From the NCBI GenBank assembly GCA_016711805.1, contig JADJSH010000021.1, positions 1-64,000 of the forward strand: a stretch of DNA of 64,000 nucleotides, read 5' to 3'. This stretch comes from Bacteroidota bacterium (GTDB taxonomy: Bacteria > Bacteroidota > Bacteroidia > B-17B0 > Aurantibacillaceae). Shown here piece after piece: positions 47,291 to 57,843 of this stretch (position 1 is the stretch's first letter; the number at the start of each line of letters is the position of its first letter). A program made the translations under genes and the position numbers. The notes under the pieces are model-generated. The model saw only the letters and a program-made list of their open reading frames with translations. It was not told the origin of the DNA and searched no databases.

Positions 47291-50200
47291 ATGAAAAAGC
47301 TCCCTTTTAAATTATATGTTATTTTTAGTTGTGGCCTTTTATGCGCCCTTTTTTCCTATTTTTTATCCCAGAGTAATAATTATACCACAAAGGAGCTAGT
47401 AGCTGTTGCCGAACAAAGACTTCATGCTAAAGAAGATATTGCCAAATCTCATTTAGATCTAATATCAAATGCTTTAAGAGAGACCAAACCAAATGATTTG
47501 TTTGTAAAATACAATGGCATCATTTCAGATTTATTTAAAAATGAAGGTATTGCCGTTTATGTATATAGTAATGATAGTTTATGCTATTGGTCAGACAACC
47601 AACCTGCTGTAGATTTATTTGCCTATACCAACGAAACAGACGTTCAACTCATTAAAATTAGAAACGGTTGGTACGAATACATTAAACAAAAAACGGACGA
47701 GAAATTAAATTACACTTTAGTTGCCCTTATTTCTATTAAACCAGAATATGATTTTGAGAACCGTTATTTGAATAATAAGTTTAGTAAGTGGCTTCAGTTA
47801 CCCGAAAACACTAAATTAATTACGCCAATTAATTATTTAGATCATGCGGTTAAATCAAAATTTGGACCACCGTTGTTTGAAGTATATAGGGAAGATGGCT
47901 TGTTTAAAAGTAAAAGTTCAAATACCTACGTTTGTTTTATATACATTATTGCCTGTATGTTGTTTTTATGGGCTTTGTTTTTACTTTTAAAAACTAAAAT
48001 TCAAAACGACATAGTGTTTGTAGTTACTTTCAGTGCTGCTTGTTTAGTTATTCGTTCATTGATGATTTATTTTAAGGTCCCTACTGCTTTTTATAACGCA
48101 AGTTTATATGATGCTAAAATTTTTGCGAATGCGTCTTCGTTTTACTTTTCCTATTTGGGCGATGTATTAATTAATAGTGCTGTCATTTTTTTAATTGCCG
48201 CCTTAATTTATAAAGTTCCAAAAGGTGTATCTATCCAAAATAAATTTCTTCAATTATAGGCCGATGTGTTGTTTGTGGTTATTATCATTTTGTCTTCACT
48301 GCAAATTCGTTTATTGATTTTTAGTTTGGTAAACAACTCCACCATATCCTATAACATTAACGAGTTGTTTAATTTTAGTGCTTATAGTTTAATTGGAATT
48401 TTATCAGTTGGCTTTTTAATTTTTGCGTTTTACTTGTGTGTGGAGAAATTTATTATCATGTATGTCGATTACAAAAATTTTGCAGGAATGTTGTTTGCTT
48501 TTACAATTACATGTATTGCCACGGCTTTTGTATTAAGTAAATCAAATCAATCACATGTCTTCGATTATTTGTGGCCCTTATTGTTAGTGTTAATCTCTTA
48601 TTTTTTAAGACGATTTAAAGCGTCTTACAATTTCATAAATATTGGTTTGATTGTATTAATGTCAACATTTATTGTGTCTACCTTATTTAGTAAGTACGAG
48701 CAATTAAATAAAAAGCAAACTTACGAGGCTATTTCATTAGGTTTAACGGATAGGCAAGATGTGATCGCTGAGAATGAATTTAATAAAATTAGTAGTGCTA
48801 TTAAATCGGATGCCCAATTGAAAAACTTGTTATCGTTATTGCCCTTAAGTAATGAGCAAATTGAACAAAACATCAGACAACGGAATTTTAGCGGCTATTT
48901 TGAACGGTATGAAATTGTAATGTCGTTATTTAAAAATGATTGCACGCCAATTTTTATTCATTTAAATGCGATGTATCTCAACGAAGATTATTTTAAAGAA
49001 CAAATTGAAAAAGGTGGTTCGCAAACTATTTGCGACGATTTGTATTTTATTGATAAGGATAAAAAATCGATTCGATACATTGCTAAAATTGATATTGAAG
49101 ACGTTAATAAAAATCCTGACAAAACCTTTCGCTTATTTATACAATTAGAACCTAAATTAGCAGTAAATTTAGGCGCTTTCCCTGATTTGTTATTGGATAA
49201 ATCTTTAGAAAATAAATTAGAATCTAAACAAATATCGTATGCCGTTTATGAATCTAATAAGTTGCTCAACACCTTTGGCGAATATCAATATCCATTGTTT
49301 GTTAAAAACAATACATTTAAACCAGCTTCAAACGATTCGTATGAGCATTTTATTTACCCAATCAAAAATAATGTGTCGATTGTAATTACGGATAAAGCTT
49401 TTGGTGCATGGGGACGATTTACGTCTAACTCTTATTTATTTATTTTCTTCGCCCTATTAGTATTACTGGTTGTTTGGTTTAACTCCATCATCATCAAACG
49501 TAGCGAACGATTTAGTTCCTTAAATAACCGTATTCAGTTTATCTTAGTATCTATTGTGGTCCTTTCTTTGGCGGCAGTAGTAATTGGTACAGTGTGGGTA
49601 GTAACCTCTCAGTTTGAGTTGAAAAACGAAAAGGATTTGGTTTTAAAATCACAATCAGTGCTAAAAGAATTACAGCAAACGGTTGGTCAGCAAGATGCTT
49701 TAGAGCCTAATTATAAAGACAATACAACATTTCGCTTAAAGCGGTTGGCTCAGTTATTTGGTAGTGATATTTCTTTATTTAATAAAAAAGGAATGTTGTA
49801 TGCAACTTCTCAGCCTGCTATTTACGAGCAAGGATTAGTTTCTAAGTTCATGAATCCATCGGCTTATATGAATCTTACACGAGGTATTTTAGCAAATTAC
49901 ACTCAAAAAGAAAACATTGGGTCTCTTAATTATTTATCGGCTTATATTCCTTTTTATAGTAAAAACGACAAATTGTTAGGCTATATCAACTTACCATATT
50001 TTGCACGACAAAAAGATTTAGAAAAAGAACTAACGGCTTATTTAACAACACTCATTAATATTTACACTATACTGTTTGCTATTACTACACTCATCGCTTT
50101 ATTGGTATCTAATTTATTAACGAAACCATTAAGAATTATTAAGCAGCAAATTTCAAACATTCAGTTTGGTAAATTTAACGAAGCCTTGCAATGGCAATCG

Positions 50201-50956
50201 AAAGATGAAATTGGAAACTTAGTGGCAGAGTACAATAATATGTTAATTAAGTTAGAAAAGAGTTCGGAACTATTAGCTCAATCAGAAAGAGAAAGTGCGT
50301 GGCGAGAAATGGCGAAGCAAGTAGCGCATGAGATTAAAAATCCATTAACTCCTATGAAGCTTAATATTCAGCATTTACAGCGAGTAGTGGAAACAAACCC
50401 TGACGACATAAACGATAGAGTAAATAAAGTATCAAAAATGTTGATTGAACAAATTGATACGTTATCTCATATTGCAACTGAGTTTTCAAACTTTGCTAAG
50501 TTACCAACAACTAATTTAGAAGTGGTAAATATTTGTGATGTATTGCAAAGTGTTACCAATTTGTTTCAACAAAATACGGAGTGTGAAATTTCATTAAATG
50601 CTCCTAATGCTTTATTAATTATGGCAGATAAAGAGCAGTGTTTGCGAATATTTACAAACTTATTAAAAAATGCAGAGCAATCTATTCCTGAAAACAGAAA
50701 AGGAAAAATTGAAGTCACTGCATTCGCTGATAAAAATAATGTGACGATTAAAGTAAAAGATAATGGTTGTGGAATTGCAGAAGAATTAACACATCGTTTA
50801 TTCATTCCTAATTTCACTACTAAAACCACAGGTACTGGCTTAGGCTTAGCAATGGTAAAAAATTCGGTGGTGTCTTTTAATGGAACTATTTCTTTTGAAA
50901 CGGATATTAATTTTGGAACAACTTTTATCTTAGTGTTTCCTGTTGTCAATCAATAA
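47291..50956 (+). pseudogene. Large multi-span histidine kinase with in-frame TAG
   Basis: About 1,221 residues as one frame, interrupted by TAG at 48257-48259 inside the membrane region. The N-terminal part has a membrane helix, a periplasmic domain and several helices. The C-terminal part has more helices, a second sensor domain, HAMP (LTKPLRIIKQQISNIQFGKF), HisKA (AWREMAKQVAHEIKNPLTPM) and HATPase_c (LLKNAEQSI, DNGCGI, GTGLGLAMVKNS). It resembles NtrY-like kinases of Bacteroidota. The second part could restart at an ATG-less site (TTG at 48266), leaving the sensor lost. No response regulator is adjacent. Confidence 0.82.
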
Positions 50957-50978
50957 TCATTTAATCTTGCTTCTAAAA

Positions 50979-53072
50979 TTATAGCTTTTTCAAAATCTTT
51001 GTATTAGAATTATACAAGAAAGTACCATCCGTTTTTTTGCAATAAAATAAATAAGAAGTAATAGGGTCGATAACATTATACTCTGTATTTAATAATACTT
51101 CACCTTTGCCATTAATAAGACCCATTAATTCATTAAAAGATGTTCTGTATAGTGAGCCATTTAAATCGTCAGTTATATCTCCGTCTTTAAGAGTGAAGAT
51201 GGATTTACCTTGGATGTTAATTAATTGACTTGTTCCTTTTTTAGAGACAATAGCAAGGTCATTTTTAAAATCTTGAGCTTCTTCAAATTCAACAGCAGTC
51301 ACTGCTTTTAGTTTCCTATCTACATAACCATATTTATTGTTTTTTTGGATGCGTATGATGTCGCATTTTGCAAAAAATAAATTAGTGTAGGTTCCAAAGT
51401 TGATGCTGTATCTTCCATTGGCATCTACTAAGGCAACTTCATCGTCTTGAATTAATTTAAAATATTTCACGTTTGTGTAATAGTTTGTTGGAAATGCAGG
51501 ATTGTAATCGTAGTCTATGGCGGTAACAAAACATTTTTCTTTTGAATTATAAAAACCATATAAATTATTTTTCACCACTAAATATATCTCATTTTGGTTT
51601 GGAGCGATGTAATCATATTCTACTGGCAAAATAATTTGCTCATGAATATTCATTAAGCCAAATTGATTTTTTTGTTTTACAACAACAATTGAATTAGTGT
51701 CAACATCAGAAATCCAATCCCACTGAGCTTGCAAAGCACTATTATAAATATCAACTAAGCCGTATTTATTAGAGAGATAATAGGCAAAATTGTTTTTAAA
51801 ATTCCCAAGCTTAGTATAAGTAAAAGGAATTACAACTTCTCCTTTTGTATTAATTGCTCCATAAACGTTGTTTGATTTGCACACAAATAAGTTATCCGAT
51901 GATTCATTTATATCTTGATAGCCTTTAGAAATATATTGCCCCGAACGATTAATTAAATAATATTGGTTATCTTTTTTTACAATAGCTACACCGTTTTTGT
52001 AACTTTCTGTTTCTTCAAAATAATGATTAGAAACTTTCTGACCTTCTTTGTTGATGTAAAAGCAGCTATCGTTTTTGCATACTGAAGCAAATCCTTCGCT
52101 AAATGCTGAGGCGTCATCAAATTGCGGTGCAATGATCCAATTACCTACAGTGTCAATGAAACCATACTTGTCTTCTAAATTTTTTAATGGCAATAAAATG
52201 TTTTGTGCTAAAGATATTTCTTTTATGATGGTTTCATTAAATGGATAATCGGGATATTTTTCTAAAAAATTGGTTAACTCTTCTTTGCTGTAAGATTTTA
52301 CGGACGTACTATACAATAATTTCCAGGCGGCTTCTTCTGTTAAAGAAGTACTGTATTTTTTTATGAAGTTATAGATACTGTCGCTTGAATGCAAGGGCTG
52401 AATTAAATTAAATAAATTACTTTCCGCAATAGTAACATTAGGATTGTTTGGGTATTGCTTGATAAATAGCTGGTACTGATGAATCGTTTTATCAGGCGCT
52501 TGTTCGTTGTATTGATAGTCGTAATATAATTTTTTAGCTTTTATGTATAAACTACTTTGAGGATATTGTAATAAAAATTGAGTTACTTGCTCGCTCGATT
52601 GCGAAGCTAAAGCCTTGCTCAGTTGCATGCCATCTCTTTTAAAATAAGTTTGAGCTAATAAAGTACTATCCGAAAAATAGAAATGAGATAAAAAATAATT
52701 ATAACTCTCAACAGAATTGTGACTGCTATATTTTTCGTAACCCTTATTTCCAACACTAATAGCTAGGGAGTTGATTGTTTCCTTGCTAATGTGATATAAA
52801 GAGTAAGTGGCGGTATCTTTAAACCGACTTTGACCAATGGCAATATATTTTGCAGCACTATCAATATTTGAAAAAGGATTATCGGTTCTGAAATAAATGT
52901 TTGCTAAACCATAAGATGCTTCGCAAGGATATTTTGATAGTGATTTATAAAATAATTGTTTGGCTTTAAAATAGTCAAATACAGAAAGTGCCTCGTAAGC
53001 ATCCGAAATTTTACTTCCAAAAGCTTGCGATGCAAAACTTACTAATAAAATGATTACTATTTTTCTCATCAA
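50979..53072 (-). CDS. Secreted WG-repeat protein
   Basis: 697 residues. A signal peptide (IVIILLVSFASQAFGS) is followed by a TPR-like helical region at about residues 20-270 and then WG/KWG-type beta repeats to the end, each with a YGFID or YGYVD core (KYGFIDTVGNWIIAPQFDD, NVYGAINTKGEVVIPFTYTK, NKYGYVDRKLKAVTAVEFEE). WG-repeat proteins are common in Bacteroidota and probably bind ligands or other surface proteins. Function is not established. It is convergent with the kinase gene; two adjacent ATGs at the start are equally possible. Confidence 0.85.
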   Translation of the reverse strand: MMRKIVIILLVSFASQAFGSKISDAYEALSVFDYFKAKQLFYKSLSKYPCEASYGLANIYFRTDNPFSNIDSAAKYIAIGQSRFKDTATYSLYHISKETINSLAISVGNKGYEKYSSHNSVESYNYFLSHFYFSDSTLLAQTYFKRDGMQLSKALASQSSEQVTQFLLQYPQSSLYIKAKKLYYDYQYNEQAPDKTIHQYQLFIKQYPNNPNVTIAESNLFNLIQPLHSSDSIYNFIKKYSTSLTEEAAWKLLYSTSVKSYSKEELTNFLEKYPDYPFNETIIKEISLAQNILLPLKNLEDKYGFIDTVGNWIIAPQFDDASAFSEGFASVCKNDSCFYINKEGQKVSNHYFEETESYKNGVAIVKKDNQYYLINRSGQYISKGYQDINESSDNLFVCKSNNVYGAINTKGEVVIPFTYTKLGNFKNNFAYYLSNKYGLVDIYNSALQAQWDWISDVDTNSIVVVKQKNQFGLMNIHEQIILPVEYDYIAPNQNEIYLVVKNNLYGFYNSKEKCFVTAIDYDYNPAFPTNYYTNVKYFKLIQDDEVALVDANGRYSINFGTYTNLFFAKCDIIRIQKNNKYGYVDRKLKAVTAVEFEEAQDFKNDLAIVSKKGTSQLINIQGKSIFTLKDGDITDDLNGSLYRTSFNELMGLINGKGEVLLNTEYNVIDPITSYLFYCKKTDGTFLYNSNTKILKKL

Positions 53073-53115
53073 TTGCCCGTAAAATTATAAATTGCACCCA
53101 AAATATATCGAAAAG

Positions 53116-53307
53116 ATGTTCACAACTGGTCAGATCATTTTCACCTCCCTTTTTTCACTAGTTTTTATAGTAGGAATGCTGTGGGCCTATAAGAAAGACA
53201 GTTTTACCAACAAAATGCACTTTAGAGGGGCTTCAAAAATCCTTTGGATTACCATTTTTTTGCTTTTATGCTTGTTTTTATATGTTAAAATGCGCCATCG
53301 CCTGTAA
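53116..53307 (+). CDS. Small two-helix membrane protein
   Basis: 63 residues from the ATG at 53116, with two membrane helices (IIFTSLFSLVFIVGMLWAY and LWITIFLLLCLFLYV) and a basic connecting loop. Similar tiny proteins are widespread in Bacteroidota. The role is unknown. It is divergent from the WG-repeat gene, whose start is about 40 bp away. Confidence 0.65.
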   Translation: MFTTGQIIFTSLFSLVFIVGMLWAYKKDSFTNKMHFRGASKILWITIFLLLCLFLYVKMRHRL

Positions 53308-53368
53308 TTTTTAGTGCTTTTTTCTCTATTTTTACATTATAATAATTACAATCTTAATTTAGAAATTA

Positions 53369-54157
53369 ATGAAAAATCTATTTTTAATTTTTTCTTTTGT
53401 TTTATCTGCATTTAATTTATGTGCGGGCGTTTTAGTGGTAGAAGGAAAATTTCAAAATAAGAATATTTATATTCAAAATTCATTTGGTTCAAATGGCGTT
53501 GGCTTTTGTGCAACCGAAATTAAAGTGAATGGTAAAATCACAACGGATGAAGTTAACTCTTCGGCTTTTGAAATTGATTTAACTGCCATGAATATCAAGC
53601 CAGGGCAAAAAGTAACTATAGAAATTAGTCATAAAAGTGATTGTGTTCCGGTTGTTTTAAATCCCGAAGTTTTGAAACCACGTCCTACATTTGAAGTAGT
53701 TAGCATGAATATTAATAGTGCAGGTATTTTAAAATGGACAACCAAAAACGAAAGCGGACCTTTACCTTATGTTGTTGAGCAATTTAAGTGGAACAAATGG
53801 GTATATGTTGGCGAAGTTCAAGGATTAGGAAATCCAGAAAATCACGATTATTCATTTCAAGTATCTACCCATAGCGGAGAAAATAAATTTAGAGTAAAGC
53901 AAGTTGGTTTAGCAACTACGCCTAAAGTATCTTCTGCAGTTATTGTTAACTCTACAATTGATAAACCTTATTTTATGATTACTAAAGATAATAAGGCTAT
54001 ACAATTTACTAACGAAACATCATTTGAAGTGTATGACGCTTTTGGATCAGTTGTTAAAAAAGGATTTGGAAAAGAAACCGATATTAAAAATCTTTCAAAA
54101 GGTAAATACTACTTATGTTACGATAACCAAGTAGCAGAGTTTGATAAGAAGAAGTAG
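53369..54157 (+). CDS. Secreted protein with T9SS-like C-terminal strand motif
   Basis: 262 residues. The signal peptide (NLFLIFSFVLSAFNLCAG) is followed by two beta-sandwich-like domains (residues 20-100 and 105-190), then a C-terminal stretch FEVYDAFGSVVKKGFGK, LSKGKYYLCYDN that resembles a type A T9SS sorting domain without its usual NP motif. A surface or secreted structural role is likely. A strong terminator follows. Confidence 0.7.
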   Translation: MKNLFLIFSFVLSAFNLCAGVLVVEGKFQNKNIYIQNSFGSNGVGFCATEIKVNGKITTDEVNSSAFEIDLTAMNIKPGQKVTIEISHKSDCVPVVLNPEVLKPRPTFEVVSMNINSAGILKWTTKNESGPLPYVVEQFKWNKWVYVGEVQGLGNPENHDYSFQVSTHSGENKFRVKQVGLATTPKVSSAVIVNSTIDKPYFMITKDNKAIQFTNETSFEVYDAFGSVVKKGFGKETDIKNLSKGKYYLCYDNQVAEFDKKK

Positions 54158-54174
54158 TATCAACGATATTTTAT

Positions 54175-54206
54175 AAAAAAGCTGTTACTTATGTGACAGC
54201 TTTTTT
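54175..54206 (+). terminator. Bidirectional terminator
   Basis: The stem AAAAAAGCTGTTAC / GTGACAGCTTTTTT has T-runs on both strands and lies 17 bp after the stop of the secreted protein gene. The DUF4421-like gene converges from the other side. Confidence 0.88.
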
Positions 54207-54227
54207 GCTTTATATAGTCTGTATTTG

Positions 54228-54250
54228 TCAGTTCGAGCGTAGTCGAGAAC
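54228..54250. repeat. REP-like motif copy
   Basis: GTTCGAGCGTAGTCGAGAAC is the same motif as the arm of the cas1-cas2 palindrome at 521-590. Here it is a single arm in the gap between convergent genes. Confidence 0.75.
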
Positions 54251-54297
54251 AAATGACCACGGTGACAAACAACTTTGTGCCTTTGGGGCAAAAAAAG

Positions 54298-55347
54298 TTA
54301 AAACCTTAATCCCATTCCAAACTCTAACCAATTACTAAACAATCTAATTCTTGACTCTTTAATTGGAATGGTATTAAACTCAGTAGCATAAATAAGATTT
54401 GCAAAAAAATGATCTCCATTATAGCCTAATTGTGCTTTGGCAGTAGCATAGGTTGGCACATTAATCCAAAAACGCTTTTTATCGGTTTGCACATAACTCT
54501 GAAATTGAAAACCAGAGCCAGCTAATAATACTGGTGTAAAATGTACTTTTTTTATCACAAACTGATAGCCAAAGCCCAAATAAACAATGGTGCTAATAAA
54601 ATTACCATATACCAATTTATCTAAATTTGGATACAAAGACCCCTGTGTAGGAGGCACAAAACTAGTGTCGGCCTCAATACGTTGATACCTCTCACTTAAT
54701 CCCATTAAAAAGGATCCTGCACTTTTCTTTTGTCTTTCGCCTTGCGCAAAAGCAGCGTTCATCGAAAAGTTTTTGTTGAAGTTAAATCCTAAATTTATAC
54801 CGCCTTCAATAATACGTAAACCTGGCGATTTTGGATAGCCTAAGGAGTCTTGATTCCAATTAGGATAATATTGTTTATAATTTGATAAATAGAAACCTTT
54901 ATAATCTCTGTAAAATAAGCCCCAATTTACAATTCGGCCTTGAATATTAATGTTGATATTTCTAAATTTTGTGACACCGTATTTTTTCTTTAAAGCGTCG
55001 CTAGGAGGTAATTGTAAAGCGGCTGAGATATATACTTTTTTAATTTTTAATGATAAGCCTACTACACCCGGCATAGCTGGCATGTATGAAAATTTTTCTC
55101 CCTTCCCAAATAGTCGATTACTTACATTAACTGAAACAATGGGGTAAACAAAACGTGGACGAATTAAAAAATTACCAGGAAATACTTCAATATTTTCAGG
55201 AATTTTATTTTTCTCCTTCTCCTGTTTTTTCTTTTCTTTTTTTTCGGCTTTTGTTAGCTTTTTTTTCGGCTCACTTTTTTGAGCCAATACGGTTGTATTC
55301 GCTAATAAAACGACTATAAAAAGGAAATATTTAATAATACGTGTCAT
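54298..55347 (-). CDS. DUF4421-like outer-membrane beta-barrel protein
   Basis: 349 residues. The signal peptide (YFLFIVVLLANTTVLAQ) is followed by a very Lys-rich linker (residues 24-47, KKKLTKAEKKEKKKQEKEKN) and an alternating-hydrophobic barrel domain (IRPRFVYPIVSVNVSN, RNININIQGRIVNWGLFYRD, GINLGFNFNKNFSMNAAFAQ) ending in an aromatic strand (LFSNWLEFGMGLRF), typical of outer-membrane insertion. The family is of unknown function. Confidence 0.78.
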   Translation of the reverse strand: MTRIIKYFLFIVVLLANTTVLAQKSEPKKKLTKAEKKEKKKQEKEKNKIPENIEVFPGNFLIRPRFVYPIVSVNVSNRLFGKGEKFSYMPAMPGVVGLSLKIKKVYISAALQLPPSDALKKKYGVTKFRNININIQGRIVNWGLFYRDYKGFYLSNYKQYYPNWNQDSLGYPKSPGLRIIEGGINLGFNFNKNFSMNAAFAQGERQKKSAGSFLMGLSERYQRIEADTSFVPPTQGSLYPNLDKLVYGNFISTIVYLGFGYQFVIKKVHFTPVLLAGSGFQFQSYVQTDKKRFWINVPTYATAKAQLGYNGDHFFANLIYATEFNTIPIKESRIRLFSNWLEFGMGLRF

Positions 55348-55425
55348 ACACTACAAACTTAGGGAATAAATAGAAAATGAAATACGATTTTTGCAACTAT
55401 ATTTTTTTATTTTTACCGTCTAGTT

Positions 55426-56571
55426 ATGACCGAATCTCAGGAGCACAAATTACAAGTAAAGCAAAAATTTAAACAGCTTAAATGCTGCGTGCTTGTGCCT
55501 ACATATAATAATGCCAAGGCAATAGAAGGCGTTATTCAATCAACGTTCGAGTATTGCGATGAGGTGATTATTGTAAATGATGGCTGCACCGATAATACTG
55601 CTGAAATTTTAGCAAAATACCCTCAATTAAAAGTAGTTACACATCCTGTTAATCAAGGAAAAGGAGTAGGGTTAAGAAATGGCTTTAAAAAAGCCGTTGA
55701 ATTGGGGTTTGATTATGTGATTAGTATTGATAGCGACGGACAACATTATCCAAAAGATTTTATTTTATTTTTAGATAAAATAGAAAAAGAGCCAGGTAGT
55801 TTAATTATTGGCGCAAGAAACATGACGGTTGAGAATGTGCCTAACAAAAGTACCTTCGGAAACAAGTTCAGTAATTTTTGGTTTTGGGCTGAGACAGGTA
55901 TTACTATGCCTGACACACAAAGTGGTTACAGATTATATCCTGTTCAACGACTAAAAAAAATATGGTTGTTCACCACTAAGTTTGAATTAGAGATTGAAGT
56001 GATTGTAAAAGCAGCTTGGAGAGGAATTCCTGTTGTGTCGGTTCCTGTAAGTGTGTATTACGCTCCAGAAGGAGAACGTGTTTCGCACTTCATACCAAGC
56101 AGAGATAGCACACGCATCAGTTTTTTAAATACTTACTTAGTGATATTAGCGGCTTTATTTTGGAGACCAGTTATGCTAGTGAGAAGCATTAATTTAAAAA
56201 ACTTAAAAAGAGTTTGGAAAGCAGAGGTAGTTGCCGCTCACGAAAGCACTAACAAAAAAGCATTGTCGGTAGGAGTAGGATTGTTTTTTGGAATTGTCCC
56301 TATTTGGGGATTTCAATTTGCATTAGCTATTTTCACTGCTGTATTTTTTAAATTGAACAAAATTATCGTTGGTTTAACGGCACAAATTTCCGTGCCACCA
56401 TTAATTCCGTTTGTATTATATGCGAGTGTAAAAACTGGAGAATTTGTTTTAGGTCAAAAAGTAAATTTGGATTTCACAAAACTTCTATCAGTTGAAACAC
56501 TGAAGAATTTATACGTCTATTATATTGGGGCAACCGTGCTTTCTATAGTGGCTGGTATTGCAGGCTTTTAG
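55426..56571 (+). CDS. Glycosyltransferase family 2 fused to DUF2062
   Basis: 381 residues. The N-terminal GT2 domain (VLVPTYNNAKAIEGVIQST, EVIIVNDGCTDNT, SIDSDGQHYP with the DxD-like metal site) is followed from about residue 270 by a DUF2062 membrane module (ALSVGVGLFFGIVPIWGFQ). This fusion is common in Bacteroidota and likely builds a lipid-linked or surface glycan. It precedes the pseudouridine synthase gene by about 45 bp on the same strand. Confidence 0.9.
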   Translation: MTESQEHKLQVKQKFKQLKCCVLVPTYNNAKAIEGVIQSTFEYCDEVIIVNDGCTDNTAEILAKYPQLKVVTHPVNQGKGVGLRNGFKKAVELGFDYVISIDSDGQHYPKDFILFLDKIEKEPGSLIIGARNMTVENVPNKSTFGNKFSNFWFWAETGITMPDTQSGYRLYPVQRLKKIWLFTTKFELEIEVIVKAAWRGIPVVSVPVSVYYAPEGERVSHFIPSRDSTRISFLNTYLVILAALFWRPVMLVRSINLKNLKRVWKAEVVAAHESTNKKALSVGVGLFFGIVPIWGFQFALAIFTAVFFKLNKIIVGLTAQISVPPLIPFVLYASVKTGEFVLGQKVNLDFTKLLSVETLKNLYVYYIGATVLSIVAGIAGF

Positions 56572-56616
56572 TGACTTGGATATTATTAAAAGTATTTGGG
56601 TATAAACCAACAGTTA

Positions 56617-57252
56617 ATGAACCAAAATCCTAATCGTTATTTTATTATTAATAAGCCATACAAAATGGTATCGCAATTTGTTAGTCCTGATAAGGTTAAT
56701 TTATTAGGCGATATTAATTTTGATTGGCCTGAAGGCACACATGCCATAGGACGATTAGATAATAATTCGGAAGGCTTATTAATTCTAACAACTAATAAAC
56801 GTGTTACTAAATTATTATTTGAAAGCGATACACCACATAAACGCACCTATTTAGTTCATGTTGAAAAAGTAGTAACACCCGAACGATTACTTCAATTACA
56901 AACGGGGATTACTATAAGAGTAAAAGGTGGAGGTTATTATACTACAACGCCTTGCGAAGTTGAGATTGTTGCAAAGCCTGCAAATTTGCCAAAGCGTGCG
57001 CACGAATTTAGAGAAGATTTACCAAGTTCTTGGTTAATGATTACTCTAACAGAAGGCAAGTATCATCAAATACGTAAAATGGTATCTTCGGTGTACCATC
57101 ATTGTAAACGCCTAATTCGTGTATCAATTGAAGATTTAGAATTAGGAGATTTGCAACCAGGTTGCGTTTTAGAGATTGAAGAAGAGGAGTTTTTTAGAAA
57201 GTTGAAGATTGATAATTGGAAAGAAGATCTAACCGCAAAGGACGCTGAGTAG
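56617..57252 (+). CDS. Pseudouridine synthase, RluE/RsuA family
   Basis: 211 residues from the ATG at 56617 (MNQNPNRYFIINKPYKMVSQ); a TTG seven codons upstream is unlikely. The catalytic motif GRLDNNSEGLLILTTN carries the Asp, and the C-terminal motif GKYHQIRKM is present. There is no S4 domain, which fits RluE-type enzymes acting on 23S rRNA. The last residues (TAKDAE) derive from a dispersed CCGCAAAGGACGC-type repeat that extends the frame. Confidence 0.9.
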   Translation: MNQNPNRYFIINKPYKMVSQFVSPDKVNLLGDINFDWPEGTHAIGRLDNNSEGLLILTTNKRVTKLLFESDTPHKRTYLVHVEKVVTPERLLQLQTGITIRVKGGGYYTTTPCEVEIVAKPANLPKRAHEFREDLPSSWLMITLTEGKYHQIRKMVSSVYHHCKRLIRVSIEDLELGDLQPGCVLEIEEEEFFRKLKIDNWKEDLTAKDAE

Positions 57253-57281
57253 GAGCAGAGAGTGCAGAGGAGTTTAGAGGA

Positions 57282-57836
57282 TTACTTACTCTTCAAAAAT
57301 TTATTCAAAGCTGCAATAATTTTTTTCGCTTCATCATCATCGAGTTGCATTCCAACTCTTATGTTTTTGCCTTGGCAATCAAACTCAATACGCTCACCGC
57401 CCTTTACCCAAAAGGTTTGACTAAATGTATCAGCAATACTGCCTGGTGTTAAAGTCACTAAACTAAAGTCAGAAACTAAATTCAAGTCAAATTCTTTAAT
57501 TTTGCCTTTGCCGTTAATGTCTTGTTGGTATAAAAGCTTGCCATTTTTAATCCATAGTTTTTCTTTACCAAAACGTTTCCACATAAATACGCGGATAATT
57601 TTAAATTCAAAATACGCCCAAAATGCTAACCAAACAATTAGCATCATTTTAGCTTTATCTTGTGTTAGAGTAAAATAATTAGCCATTACAATAACGCCAC
57701 TCACACTCCAAGCTAATAACCATAAGAACATGATATTTGTTTTTTTCTTATCACCTGTTGGTAATATCACTAAACTAAATACCTGATCTTTTATTAAAAC
57801 AGAAGTACGTTTACTAATAACTTGAATGTTTTCCAT
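57282..57836 (-). CDS. Membrane protein with PH-like cytoplasmic domain
   Basis: 184 residues. Two adjacent membrane helices (IMFLWLLAWSVSGVIVMANY and MMLIVWLAFWAYFEFKIIRV) are followed by a strand-rich domain (EKLWIKNGKLLYQQDINGKG, GERIEFDCQGKNIRVGMQL) resembling bacterial PH or YdbS-like folds. Function is unknown. It starts 7 bp after the comB stop on the same strand. Confidence 0.7.
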   Translation of the reverse strand: MENIQVISKRTSVLIKDQVFSLVILPTGDKKKTNIMFLWLLAWSVSGVIVMANYFTLTQDKAKMMLIVWLAFWAYFEFKIIRVFMWKRFGKEKLWIKNGKLLYQQDINGKGKIKEFDLNLVSDFSLVTLTPGSIADTFSQTFWVKGGERIEFDCQGKNIRVGMQLDDDEAKKIIAALNKFLKSK

Positions 57837-57843
57837 AAAATAA

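Noticed and set aside
29327..50956. Alternative genetic code to explain the in-frame TGA and TAG
   Set aside because: Both triplets are used as normal stops by many other genes in the window (for example TGA ending the 41781 gene, TAG ending the giant gene).
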